52,411 nucleotides of DNA from Gammaproteobacteria bacterium (GTDB taxonomy: Bacteria > Pseudomonadota > Gammaproteobacteria > Pseudomonadales > Azotimanducaceae). Below the pieces are notes generated by a model. That model was not told the DNA's origin, ran no database searches, and saw only the letters and a list, made by a program, of their open reading frames with translations. The position numbers were made by a program, and so were the translations under genes. Where the stretch lies: assembly GCA_012961165.1 (NCBI GenBank), contig DTZW01000473.1:1-52411 (forward strand), read 5' to 3'. Of this stretch, positions 34,152 to 42,895 are shown piece by piece; the first letter of the stretch is position 1, and each line of letters opens with the position of its first letter.

Positions 34152-35849
34152 GTGAGTATTCGAAGCCAGGTCTTGCTTCTGGGTGGCGTTGTTTTGTTAA
34201 TCCTGATGCTGGTCCCGTTTCAATGGTACCCCAAAAGCTGGCGGTTGATTTATGATCAGTGGTTTGGTGCCGTCGAATACATCTCGCCCTCTGACTCTTT
34301 GGAACTGGATTCCGTCAAAGTCGCAGAAGATTTTTGTCCACCTGATACAAAAGGCTGGCGCCAGGCTCAAACAATTGCCGGAATCCAAATTGATTCCTCT
34401 CCGGTTTGTTCTCCTGATAATCCCTATGCCGTTGCTGCATTTGTGCGAGGCACAGATAAAATGTCAGCTGAACTGCTGATGCAAGCGCGATTGGCGTCGG
34501 ATGCGGTGGTTAAGGGCAGAGATCTTGACGGCGACGGTGACCCTGACGAAATCCATATTCGCCTCGAGGTTATAGAGCTAAACGGTGCTTCACCCGATAC
34601 CGAAGAGTTGATGACTCAGTTCGAAATGGCACCGGGGGTCAAGCCTGGCATATGGGTGTTTGCACCTAAATCTGTCGGTATGTCGACAGAAAACTTTGTC
34701 TCGAATGTGGCGCACTCGGCTCTGCGGTTGCCATCCCCCGTTATCAGAATTGAGCAGGGCGACGTCGTGTCCATAACACTCGAGAATTCCCATTACATGC
34801 CCCACACGATCCACTTCCATGGGGTAGATCATCCTTTTTTAGATGCAGATGGGGAAGGCAACGATGGTGTTCCTGCTACGAGTGAGTTACCGGTAATGCC
34901 CGGTTCTTCCAGGACCTATGAAATGCAACCAAGGCACCCGGGTACGATGTTCTACCACTGCCACGTTCAACCGCAAGTTCATGTGATGATGGGATTACAG
35001 GGGATGTTTGTTATTGAGGAAAATCGCCCTAACAATCAGGTTCAAACATTCAATATTGGCGCGGGTCTGGTGCGCCACCGCTCAAAAGCTAGCACGGAAA
35101 GTTACGATAGAGAATATGACCTCCATTACCAGACACTCCATAGAGAGCTGAGCGAACATGTTCAGTCAAGTAATGATCCACGAGTCGTTTCAAAGTTAAT
35201 GCATCGGGAGTTCAACCCGGCAACCAGTGACCCGGACTATTTCACACTCAATGGATTGTCTTTCCCTCTCACATTGAGAGAGGCATTGATCGTTACCAGA
35301 CCGAATGAAAAAGTGAAACTTAGAGTTCTAAATGGCGGCAGCGAAGATATTGCATTGCACACACACGGGCACAAGGTGACGATTTCACATTACGATGGGG
35401 TAGAACAAACAGTACAGGCGCGTATCACCCGTGATGTGGTTTCGATTGCGCCCGCTCAACGTCTGGATCTAGTGCTTGATACAACTAATGACGGCCTGCA
35501 TTCATATGGTGAAGGGGTCTGGCTGATGCATGATCATTATCCGAGAGGGGTCACCACTGACGGTATTGGTCCTGGTGGAAACGTCAGTGCCATCGTTTAT
35601 GAAAACTTCCTCAGGGAAGACGGTTGGCCGAAAGTTAGCGGCGCTGATCTGGCACCTTATTTTGATGAGAATTTTTATAAAAAGAAAATTCCGGTGTGGC
35701 GCGGATATGATCCGGACCTTCGCTTCGCCGAAATGAACAACTCTTTTTTAGTCAAAATGAAACTGGCATCAGCCGCGGCTCTTGGCGGGTTTGCGATGGG
35801 GTTACTACTGAATATTCTATTCATACTAGCTGGTCGGCTGCGTGACTGA
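34152..35849 (+). CDS. Membrane-anchored two-domain multicopper oxidase
   Basis: A 565-residue protein with an N-terminal helix (VLLLGGVVLLILMLVPF) and a C-terminal helix (ALGGFAMGLLLNILFILAG) and a periplasmic body. Copper motifs are HTIHFHG (H218, H221, H223), FYHCHVQPQVH (H269, C270, H271, H277), HTHGH (H403, H405, H407) and HDH (H460, H462). The Cys lies in the first cupredoxin domain, as in two-domain laccase-like oxidases. A calcium-like loop DLDGDGDPDE (124-133) is inserted before it. It begins three bases after the previous gene and overlaps the next, so it is part of the pmo operon. Oxidation of Cu(I), protection of the monooxygenase or electron handling are possible roles. Confidence 0.88.
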   Translation: MSIRSQVLLLGGVVLLILMLVPFQWYPKSWRLIYDQWFGAVEYISPSDSLELDSVKVAEDFCPPDTKGWRQAQTIAGIQIDSSPVCSPDNPYAVAAFVRGTDKMSAELLMQARLASDAVVKGRDLDGDGDPDEIHIRLEVIELNGASPDTEELMTQFEMAPGVKPGIWVFAPKSVGMSTENFVSNVAHSALRLPSPVIRIEQGDVVSITLENSHYMPHTIHFHGVDHPFLDADGEGNDGVPATSELPVMPGSSRTYEMQPRHPGTMFYHCHVQPQVHVMMGLQGMFVIEENRPNNQVQTFNIGAGLVRHRSKASTESYDREYDLHYQTLHRELSEHVQSSNDPRVVSKLMHREFNPATSDPDYFTLNGLSFPLTLREALIVTRPNEKVKLRVLNGGSEDIALHTHGHKVTISHYDGVEQTVQARITRDVVSIAPAQRLDLVLDTTNDGLHSYGEGVWLMHDHYPRGVTTDGIGPGGNVSAIVYENFLREDGWPKVSGADLAPYFDENFYKKKIPVWRGYDPDLRFAEMNNSFLVKMKLASAAALGGFAMGLLLNILFILAGRLRD

Positions 35850-36657
35850 AATGTCTCACTTGTGCAGGAAGCGACGGTTCTCTCTATTCACGATCTTGCT
35901 TCTGTTCGCCAATAGTTTGGTGACATTTGGCCAGGATGGCCCAGACTCCGAGCATCGCGATCATCAGATGTCAAAATCGGGTCAAATGGATACGCCAGAA
36001 CAAAACCGGATGGATCACCAAAACAATGAGAATGAGTCGATGAACCATGAGATGGACCATAATATGAATGGTGCCATGAACATGGATCATGGCGCGCATC
36101 AGCATTCGATGATGGGTATGGTGATGAATGCAAATACGGATCGCCTGCCGGAGGATTGTAGCAGTATCAGCCGAGATTATGAGTTTACGGTTGAAGCTGG
36201 AACAGAATTTGCCTTACCGTATTGGGACAATATTTTTGGGATGAGCCAGCACGAATGGCAGGTAGAGCCTTGTAGCAGGGTAACCGTAGTCTTTAAGAAT
36301 CAGGATCAAATACGTCATCAATGGATGGTTCATGGACTACCTAGGTATATCTATGATCAGGGTATGTTTCATATAGAAGCTATGGGTGGCCAAACATTGA
36401 AAGGTACTTTTATTGTGCCTAGCGATGACCGTACATATCTCGTGCACTGTGATGTCGCGCAACACATGGAAAAAGGAATGAAGGGTCAGCTTGTGGTCGG
36501 TGCAGGAGACGGTGACTTGTGGAGTATCCCTGGCTTGTCATCACCTTTCGAAAACCACTTACGATTGGACCTGGTATTCATGATATTTGTCATGGCTACG
36601 TCTCTGACGTTGACGATATTGCTATTTGGACGACTGCGATCCTGGCATGGGTTTTAG
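35842..36657 (+). CDS. Met/His-rich cupredoxin with C-terminal membrane anchor
   Basis: A 271-residue exported protein. After a signal peptide (to about residue 30), residues 38-95 are packed with Met and His (repeated MDH, MNHEMDH, MDHGAHQHSMMGM), a metal-scavenging sequence. A cupredoxin domain follows, with a type 1 copper site visible as H159 or H164 (RHQWMVHG) and C203, H208 and M213 (CDVAQHMEKGM). A C-terminal helix (LDLVFMIFVMATSLTLTILLF) anchors it. It overlaps the multicopper oxidase stop by eight bases. It may pass electrons to or from the monooxygenase or the oxidase, and store copper (inference). An ATG at 35851 is an alternative start. Confidence 0.85.
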   Translation: MTEMSHLCRKRRFSLFTILLLFANSLVTFGQDGPDSEHRDHQMSKSGQMDTPEQNRMDHQNNENESMNHEMDHNMNGAMNMDHGAHQHSMMGMVMNANTDRLPEDCSSISRDYEFTVEAGTEFALPYWDNIFGMSQHEWQVEPCSRVTVVFKNQDQIRHQWMVHGLPRYIYDQGMFHIEAMGGQTLKGTFIVPSDDRTYLVHCDVAQHMEKGMKGQLVVGAGDGDLWSIPGLSSPFENHLRLDLVFMIFVMATSLTLTILLFGRLRSWHGF

Positions 36658-36735
36658 AATAGCCATTAACCATTTTATTTTGATGCTCCTGGGGGCTACC
36701 CGGGAACCGAAACATTGTTTACTCAAGGCAAACTG

Positions 36736-37638
36736 ATGCCACAACGAACCGGGTTTCTGCAACGGGTGAGTATACCGGTGATGGTCTATCTCACAATTGC
36801 CTTCGCCATCGTTGGGGTCCTGACATATCTGTACCTGGCTTATACATTTAGCGATGAAACGATTGCTGCTGTGGATTTTGTCTATCCATCGACGTACGTT
36901 TCTTCCTGTGATTCGTCTCCGGGTATGCCAGTGAATCACAGTCTTCAAAATATCGACGGTACAGTTTCTTATAACGTCACCACTCCCCTGAATTACCGGC
37001 GCGATTTTGCGCACCCCCTGCTTATGGTGTGGGCACCTAACGGCTTTAGCGCCTTCATGTCGGAGCGATACACCGGCTTGACGCGCGATGCGACTGAACA
37101 GGGATTTGTTGTGGTGCACGCCAGTAGCATCCGACTCGGTTTAAAAAGCATAGAGGTTCTGGGTCAAATACCACTGGCGGTAATGGCGCAATGGTGTATT
37201 GATCCTGCACTGGTTTTTTATACGGGCCATTCCGATGGAGGTACCGTTTCCACTGCCCTGACTGTGATGGACGACTTGAGTGTTCATCCGCGAGCGATAG
37301 CACCAAGTGCCATGGGAATGCGAGGTCAGGACATGGAGGCATTTAGTTGCCCTGTGCCGACCAGCATTATGCTGATGCATAATCAGGATGACGGCCACTT
37401 CCCTGGATTTGGCGCAGATGTGATTAAATGGTGGGCAAAATGTAATCAATGCGCTGCCGGGACAGTACCCACAGTCTTAGGAAACTGTAAGGAATTTGTG
37501 GGGTGCGCTGATGGCTCGGTAACCCTCTTATGTGAGCCAGAGGGAAGTCATATGTACTGGCCAGGGCACGAGCTTGATCCCGTCGCATTTTTTGCAGAGA
37601 TCGTTAACTCATCGCAGCCGGTATCCGCTGAACATTGA
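36736..37638 (+). CDS. PHB depolymerase/feruloyl esterase-like alpha/beta hydrolase, membrane-anchored
   Basis: A 300-residue serine hydrolase with an N-terminal membrane helix (IPVMVYLTIAFAIVGVLTYLYL, about 13-34) and a periplasmic catalytic domain. The nucleophile elbow is GHSDGG (164-169, S166) and the late GSHMYWPG gives the likely catalytic His. Several Cys pairs suggest disulfides. An AAGG site precedes the ATG; the longer frame adds seven residues. It lies 78 bases after the cupredoxin in the same direction, so it may belong to the pmo transcript. It could hydrolyse esters or lactones in the periplasm; the substrate is unknown. Confidence 0.8.
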   Translation: MPQRTGFLQRVSIPVMVYLTIAFAIVGVLTYLYLAYTFSDETIAAVDFVYPSTYVSSCDSSPGMPVNHSLQNIDGTVSYNVTTPLNYRRDFAHPLLMVWAPNGFSAFMSERYTGLTRDATEQGFVVVHASSIRLGLKSIEVLGQIPLAVMAQWCIDPALVFYTGHSDGGTVSTALTVMDDLSVHPRAIAPSAMGMRGQDMEAFSCPVPTSIMLMHNQDDGHFPGFGADVIKWWAKCNQCAAGTVPTVLGNCKEFVGCADGSVTLLCEPEGSHMYWPGHELDPVAFFAEIVNSSQPVSAEH

Positions 37639-37692
37639 AAAGTATCGTATAAAGAAGTAAACCAATGACTAAAAGGAAAAGGAGACAAGACG

Positions 37693-38598
37693 ATGGCTAG
37701 TATGCAATCAGATTCAATCAAGGTTTTGTATCGTGGGTGGGTTGAAGCAATGGGGGCTAACCCTGAAATGACCCTCGATGAGATGAGGACATTATTCGAT
37801 CACTGGGGTGATGTTACCGGAGAACCAGGAGGAGTGGACTATATAGAAGTAGACGCTGGCGGGGTACCGGCGATGTGGGCAATACCCAAGGATTGCAATG
37901 AAGATAGAGTGGTGATTTGTACGCATGGTGGTGGCTATGTGGTTGGCTCAATGTACAGCCACCGGAAGGTGTTTGGACATTTAGCGAAAGCAATTGGTTG
38001 TCGTGCGTTGATCCTGAACTATCGATGTGCACCTGAATATCCACATCCAGCACCGGTGGAAGACGCAGTTTTGAGTTATCGCTGGTTGCTTGATGATGGC
38101 ATGAAGCCCGAACATATTTGCACCGCCGGTGATTCAGCAGGTGGTGGTCTTTGCACTACTGTACTTCTAGCGATACGCGACGCAGGCCTGCCAATGCCCG
38201 CAGCAGCTATGCCGATGTCTCCCTGGTATGACATGGAGTTGTCCGGCGGTTCACTGATAACAAATGCAGCAAAAGATGAGCTTGTGCAGGAGGGGATACT
38301 TGCATCTATGGCCGAGATGTTCCTTGGTAGCGCCTCACCGCAAGACCCCCTTGCAAATCCGCTGTACAACGATTTAGCAGGTTTGCCACCTGTTTACATC
38401 CAGGTGGGCGGTGACGAAACATTATTGGATGATGCTGTCCGATTTCTGGATATGGCAAAGGAAGCAGGCGTCGAGGCGAAACTGGAAGTGTTCCCTGAGA
38501 TGCAGCATGTGTTCCACTTTCTGGCAGGTGCGGCACCAGAAGGTGATGATGCGATTGCTAAATTCGCTGAGTGGGTACGACCAAAATTAGGACTTTGA
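37693..38598 (+). CDS. HSL-family esterase/lactone hydrolase
   Basis: A 301-residue cytoplasmic alpha/beta hydrolase of the hormone-sensitive lipase group. The oxyanion motif HGGG (78-81), the elbow GDSAG (146-150, S148), the acidic residue at D241 (GGDETL) and H272 (MQHVFHF) complete the triad. The monoterpene lactone hydrolase and caprolactone hydrolase groups include HSL-type enzymes, so it is the best candidate in the window for opening the lactone made by the Baeyer-Villiger enzyme. A strong AAGGAGA lies about ten bases before the ATG. Its stop overlaps the remnant of the next crotonase frame. Confidence 0.85.
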   Translation: MASMQSDSIKVLYRGWVEAMGANPEMTLDEMRTLFDHWGDVTGEPGGVDYIEVDAGGVPAMWAIPKDCNEDRVVICTHGGGYVVGSMYSHRKVFGHLAKAIGCRALILNYRCAPEYPHPAPVEDAVLSYRWLLDDGMKPEHICTAGDSAGGGLCTTVLLAIRDAGLPMPAAAMPMSPWYDMELSGGSLITNAAKDELVQEGILASMAEMFLGSASPQDPLANPLYNDLAGLPPVYIQVGGDETLLDDAVRFLDMAKEAGVEAKLEVFPEMQHVFHFLAGAAPEGDDAIAKFAEWVRPKLGL

Positions 38599-39343
38599 AG
38601 TTAAGAATCTGGTTTGCACGATATCCATTAATCGGCCGGAATCATTGAATGCCTTCACCGGTGAAACCATTAAGGAACTGGAAGACGCAATTCTTGCTAC
38701 TTATGATGACAGTAGTATTGGCGTAATCGTGCTCACCGGAGTAGGTGAGAGGGCATTCAGTGCGGGTGGCGATGTCAGATGGGAATCATCGGGAGGTCTT
38801 GAAGACATAGAATGGCATGTTGGCCGTCATATTGTTGACTGTCCGAAACCGATTATTGCTCGGGTACCAGGTTATGCAATAGGCGGTGGAAATCATCTCG
38901 CATATCTCTGCGATTTTACCATTGCAGCAGAACATGCGCGATTCGGTCAAACTGGCCCGCGGGTAGGTTCTCCCGCAACAGGATACCCTGTGTCTCATTC
39001 CGCGAACATCCTGGGTCATAAACGTGCACGTGAGATGTGGATGTTATGCCGTCAGTACACTGCGCTACAGATGCTGGAATGGGGGCTTGTGAACGCCGTG
39101 GTACCAATGGAAAAGCTGGATTAAGGGGTTGCGAAGTGGTGCGAAGAATTATTGTCATTGAGCCCTTCTTGCCTTCAGGTCGTGAAAAAAGCTTTCCGAC
39201 TTCAGACGGAACCAATTATGCAAGATTCAATGGCGGACATTGTGAATAGAGAAATCCCAGGTTATCACGAAAGCGGAGAGCAGCAGGAAAGTGCTACGGC
39301 GTTTCTGGAAAAACGCCGACCTGATTTCAGCGGATGGCGGTGA
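38591..39343 (+). pseudogene. BadI-like crotonase, broken by an in-frame stop and lacking a start
   Basis: One continuous frame encodes a crotonase closely resembling BadI (NRPESLNAFTGETIKEL, FSAGGDVRWE, ARVPGYAIGGGNHLAYLCDFTIA, GHKRAREMWMLCRQYT, then EKRRPDFSGWR at the end). A TAA codon at 39122-39124 interrupts it at the position of the BadI segment LDAEV. Homology runs upstream to 38591, but there is no plausible ATG, GTG or TTG near the family start; the only internal start, TTG 38645, would lose about 18 residues. It overlaps the end of the esterase gene by eight bases, which hints at a deletion that removed the start. It is a probable decayed duplicate of the gene at 9751. Confidence 0.78.
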
Positions 39344-39535
39344 GGGTAGAATTTCTCAGCCCCGATGTTGGTTAACTCCTGTTGTGTCGTTATTTGCGGT
39401 ATTTCAGGGTGCACATTGCGTGTGCATGCCAGGACGAGATTGGCTCAAGTGGCATGCAGATGACCAGGGTCAAGGTTGTATTAAAGTGATCGGTTTATAG
39501 TCACTGGCATAGCAGCTACAGCAGGTAGTCATCGA

Positions 39536-40408
39536 ATGCCCAGAATCCTGGTCGTGATAGATCCGTCAGAGAAAGCACACTCTGCCCTTGAACGCTGTCG
39601 ATCGATACCTCAGTCTGAGGATTTGTTGATACGGGTATGTCTGTTTATTGAAAACGACAGCACTAATTCCCTAATTAAAGAATTCAAGGAGAAATCCGCC
39701 TGATGGAAGCAGGAGGTCCAGCCATACCTTGATGAAGGATACGATATCGGTATCGAGGTAGTGGAGTTCGCACGACTCTACGAAACCATAATTGAGACTG
39801 CTGAAAATTTCAGGGCAGACTTTGTGATAAAACCGATGCGGTAACATTCCCTTTTTAGCACTGTGGTCCGTACATCAACAGACTGGAATCTAATTCGCCA
39901 TTGCCCTTTGCCTCTGTTACTCGTCAACCACACAGTCGCCGATATAAGTAGGAAGCCGATGTTGGCAGCAGTCGATTTGCTGACCGAAGATGCGCGCCAC
40001 AAGAAATTGAACGACGTAGTTTTACAGCAGGCTGACACGGTGGCTAAGCTTGTTGGTACCGATTTTAGTATCGTTAGTGCATATCAGTTAACTCGTCACA
40101 TAAAAACACCGGGTTCGCTCAGTGATAGTTCATGCGTGGCACGAGAGCGAATAAAGAAAAGCCGGACTGTAGTTCAAGCCCTGGTTGAACCCTACGACGT
40201 TCCTGATAGCGGAATCAATATAGAGCAAGGGGTTGCTGCTGATGTTATCAACGAGGTTGCCAACAGATCAGGCGCAGGAATGATCGTTATCGGTACCGTC
40301 GCTCGGACGGGGATTGGTGGCAGCTTGTTCGGTAACACAGCGGAAGGTGTGCTGGAGGGCGCTTCTGCTAACGTTTTAATCGTCAAATTACCGAATTTTG
40401 ACGACTAA
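39536..40408 (+). pseudogene. UspE-like tandem universal stress protein, two in-frame stops
   Basis: A single frame of about 290 codons has two universal stress protein domains, as in UspE. The first begins MPRILVVIDPSEKAHSAL. In-frame stops at TGA 39701-39703 and TAA 39842-39844 cut it. The second domain is intact and ends with the ATP-binding pattern GTVARTGIGGSLFGNTAEGVLEG. Both stops are single codons in an otherwise readable sequence, so it is either a young pseudogene or has sequence errors. The downstream part (from GTG 39863) could still be translated as a one-domain protein of 181 residues. It lies right after the broken BadI-like gene. Confidence 0.8.
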
Positions 40409-40504
40409 TAGTGCCGCAGGGCCTATCCGGAATTTATAAGCAGATGAACGCATGTCTAACTGTTCTAAATGGGTGAGTGAGATCTTATATTCTTTCTACA
40501 ATGC

Positions 40505-41266
40505 CTATTTAAATCTTGGTGGGCGTTTTTCCCGAAAAGCATTCACTCCTTCCTGAGCATCATCATCAAGAAACAAAAATGGCATCACGTCCTTGGCGTA
40601 GGTGATATCTGCTCCCCCAAGCTCGCGGTTATAGACCGACTTTGCGTAGCGGATCGCCATTTGTGGTTTGCTGGATAGCTTGTCTGCCAGATCAAATGCC
40701 TGCTTCAGTAGTTGATCGTGCGGTACGACCTTGAGAACCAAACCGAGTTCTTTGGCTTCCTGTGCAGATATGGGTTCTCCTAGCATACTCAGGTATTTTG
40801 CCATCTGACGGCCCACCAGTTCAGCTAACCGGACGATAGCAAAACCAGGGAGCAGCCCAAGCTTAATTTCAGGTACACCGAATTTCGCTTTCTCAGACGC
40901 AATAATGAAATCAGAAGCAATAGATATCTCGAACCCGCCACCAAATGCATAACCATTAACGGCCGCAATGACTGGTTTTGTGACTTGTTCAGGCATTGCG
41001 AGTACGTCGAGCACCTTGTCGATAAATGACTTTACAAAAGTGGTGTTGAATTCGAAGCCGCTGATATCTGCTCCTGCACAGAATGACTTATCACCAGCCC
41101 CTGTAATTACAATGACTCGTACGTTCGGGTCGTCTTCTGCCTGTTGGAGTGCCGTGATAAAGCCACTACGAATACCTGGGCTCAGGGCATTGAGTTTTTC
41201 TGGCTCATCCAGGGTTACCAGTGCGGTATTGTCTATGACTTCGTATTCAACACTATCGAAACGCAT
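40505..41266 (-). CDS. Enoyl-CoA hydratase with both catalytic glutamates (BadK candidate)
   Basis: A 253-residue crotonase that keeps the two catalytic Glu residues at the canonical 20-residue spacing: E113 in GYAFGGGFEIS and E133 in FGVPEIKLG. It is therefore a genuine hydratase candidate, unlike the crotonases at 7622 and 9751. It could supply the beta-oxidation hydration step, or the cyclohex-1-ene-1-carboxyl-CoA hydratase (BadK) step missing from the badI-aliB-badH set. The chosen ATG at 41266 has GAGG seven to ten bases upstream. It is divergent from the ExbB gene. Confidence 0.85.
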   Translation of the reverse strand: MRFDSVEYEVIDNTALVTLDEPEKLNALSPGIRSGFITALQQAEDDPNVRVIVITGAGDKSFCAGADISGFEFNTTFVKSFIDKVLDVLAMPEQVTKPVIAAVNGYAFGGGFEISIASDFIIASEKAKFGVPEIKLGLLPGFAIVRLAELVGRQMAKYLSMLGEPISAQEAKELGLVLKVVPHDQLLKQAFDLADKLSSKPQMAIRYAKSVYNRELGGADITYAKDVMPFLFLDDDAQEGVNAFREKRPPRFK

Positions 41267-41345
41267 AATTAAATCCTCATCAACATGCCCGACATTATAT
41301 CTCAACAGATATACCTAAGAAAACGTCGAAAGGTTTGTTGTTTTG

Positions 41346-42014
41346 ATGATCGTTCAAGCTATCATCGGAACAAGTTCTGGTGTAGAAAATAATATGAATT
41401 TGATTGCTCAAGGCGGACCTGTTGTGCTTGTCCTTATTGGACTTTCCGTCATCGGTTTAACCATCGTGCTATACAAATTATTGCAGTATCGAAGCTATTT
41501 TGGGAACTGGGCGAAGGACATTGACCTGGCCATTGATGATTGGGCGAATGGGGAAGTCCAATCTGCACTAACGGCCCTTAAAAAGAACCAATCTGCCTAT
41601 GCGGCGATATTTTACAATGGTGTCTTGTGGCTATCTGAAAACAAGGATAGCGAACCTAAAATTAGGGAAGAGCTTTCGCGGCAGGGTCAAAAACTTATAA
41701 GCCGTATTAATAGCCTCAATACTTTCATTGAACTGATAGCTTATCTTTCGCCGATGCTGGGTTTGTTGGGCACTGTTCTGGGGATGATTGATGTATTTCG
41801 TGGCTTGTCGAATGGCACTGGTGGCGCCGATGCTGGCATGCTCGCTGGAGGGATCTGGATAGCACTGCTGACCACCGCCGTGGGATTGACCGTTGCGATA
41901 CCATTCGCAATGATTCATGCCGTGCTGGAAAGCAAAGCTGCCGGTATTCGATTGAGTCTTGAAGATCAGTTGACACGTCTGTTTACTGCCAGATTGACCG
42001 TCAACGTCCACTAA
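41346..42014 (+). CDS. ExbB/TolQ-family proton-channel subunit
   Basis: A 222-residue inner-membrane protein of the MotA/TolQ/ExbB family. A first helix ([23 protein letters not shown]) precedes a cytoplasmic loop, and the signature helices [25 protein letters not shown] and [25 protein letters not shown] follow. It would form the pentameric channel that uses the proton gradient to move a partner in the envelope. It is the first gene of ExbB-ExbD-ExbD-VWA-TPR, tightly packed in one direction. The start is uncertain (ATG at 41346 or 41394), because neither has a clear ribosome-binding site. Confidence 0.87.
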   Translation: MIVQAIIGTSSGVENNMNLIAQGGPVVLVLIGLSVIGLTIVLYKLLQYRSYFGNWAKDIDLAIDDWANGEVQSALTALKKNQSAYAAIFYNGVLWLSENKDSEPKIREELSRQGQKLISRINSLNTFIELIAYLSPMLGLLGTVLGMIDVFRGLSNGTGGADAGMLAGGIWIALLTTAVGLTVAIPFAMIHAVLESKAAGIRLSLEDQLTRLFTARLTVNVH

Positions 42015-42031
42015 TAACCTGATTACAATAC

Positions 42032-42442
42032 GTGAAAATCGATTCTCAACGGAAGAAATTTGTAAGGAGAATAAGCCTTACCCCACTGGCTGACCTGGTT
42101 TTTATTCTGCTTGTTTTCTTTATTCTTGAAACCAGTTTCTTACGGTACCGAGAAATAAGTCTTAATCCGGTAACATCGGAGAGCGCCGGTGACAGCGCAG
42201 GGAATCTTCTGTCGATTGAGTTGTTTGCGCAAGGTAGCCTGTGGGTTCAGGGAGAGGTTGTTAACCTGAATAATTTCAACCGGTATCTTGATGACAAGCA
42301 CTTTAATGAGAGTATGGCAGTGAGTATAGCCCTGCAAGAGAAAGTTACTTTGCAATTACTGGTCGACGTCATGGATCAGCTGAAGTCTCATGGTTTGGTA
42401 AGAATACAAATTTCGTCCTTGATCGATGAGGATGCTCATTAG
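42032..42442 (+). CDS. ExbD/TolR-family subunit with the channel Asp
   Basis: A 136-residue protein with one N-terminal helix and a periplasmic domain. D21 in TPLADLVFILLVFFI is the conserved proton-path residue of ExbD and TolR. It starts with GTG 17 bases after the ExbB gene. The paralogue encoded next lacks this Asp, so this copy probably carries the proton-coupling function. Partner: the VWA protein encoded two genes later (inference). Confidence 0.85.
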   Translation: MKIDSQRKKFVRRISLTPLADLVFILLVFFILETSFLRYREISLNPVTSESAGDSAGNLLSIELFAQGSLWVQGEVVNLNNFNRYLDDKHFNESMAVSIALQEKVTLQLLVDVMDQLKSHGLVRIQISSLIDEDAH

Positions 42443-42466
42443 ATTAGATCGCGCGGATGTCTGTTA

Positions 42467-42883
42467 ATGTTCAATTTTGGTGAAAATGATAAACCGGTGG
42501 TACGCCTTGAAGGCAATATGATTCCAGTTGTCAGTATGACTTTTCTGTTGTTGTTGTTCTTCATTGTCGCAGGGAGTTTATCGAACGATCTGAGCCAGGA
42601 TATTCATCCGCCGCGCTCGATCAGTGAAGAGCAAATGCAGGTAGATGATGTTGAGCTGATATTGACCCTGGACGGAATCATTATTTGGGAAAATAAGAAA
42701 ACATCAATTTCTTCGTGGGCGGCAGGGTTTCGCGCCGATGGTTTAACAATCCCTGCCAGAGTGCGGTTGCGGGCCGATAGTGCGACTTCTGCAACGCTTT
42801 TTATGCCAATACTTGAAGACTTGAAGAATGTGAATGTTGATGAGGTTGTGCTGGTTACGATTGACAGTGATGACCTGTTGTAA
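42467..42883 (+). CDS. ExbD-like subunit lacking the channel Asp
   Basis: A 138-residue second ExbD-type protein. Its helix IPVVSMTFLLLLFFI (19-33) aligns without gaps with the helix of the first copy, but residue 23 is Ser where the first copy has Asp 21. The rest looks like a normal periplasmic ExbD domain (the VELILTLDGIIIW segment). Loss of the proton-binding residue in only one of two tandem copies suggests a heterodimer with one active arm. No recognisable Shine-Dalgarno sequence precedes the ATG, so translation may depend on coupling to the upstream gene. Confidence 0.8.
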   Translation: MFNFGENDKPVVRLEGNMIPVVSMTFLLLLFFIVAGSLSNDLSQDIHPPRSISEEQMQVDDVELILTLDGIIIWENKKTSISSWAAGFRADGLTIPARVRLRADSATSATLFMPILEDLKNVNVDEVVLVTIDSDDLL

Positions 42884-42895
42884 CACGGACCTAAA

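Noticed and set aside
36622-37119. Long minus-strand open frame of 165 codons opposite the esterase gene
   Set aside because: It is a shadow of a gene with clear catalytic motifs on the other strand, and its product has no recognisable motif.
38591-40408. Insertion sequence remnant explaining the two broken genes
   Set aside because: No transposase fragment, terminal inverted repeat or target duplication is visible; the lesions are single stop codons.
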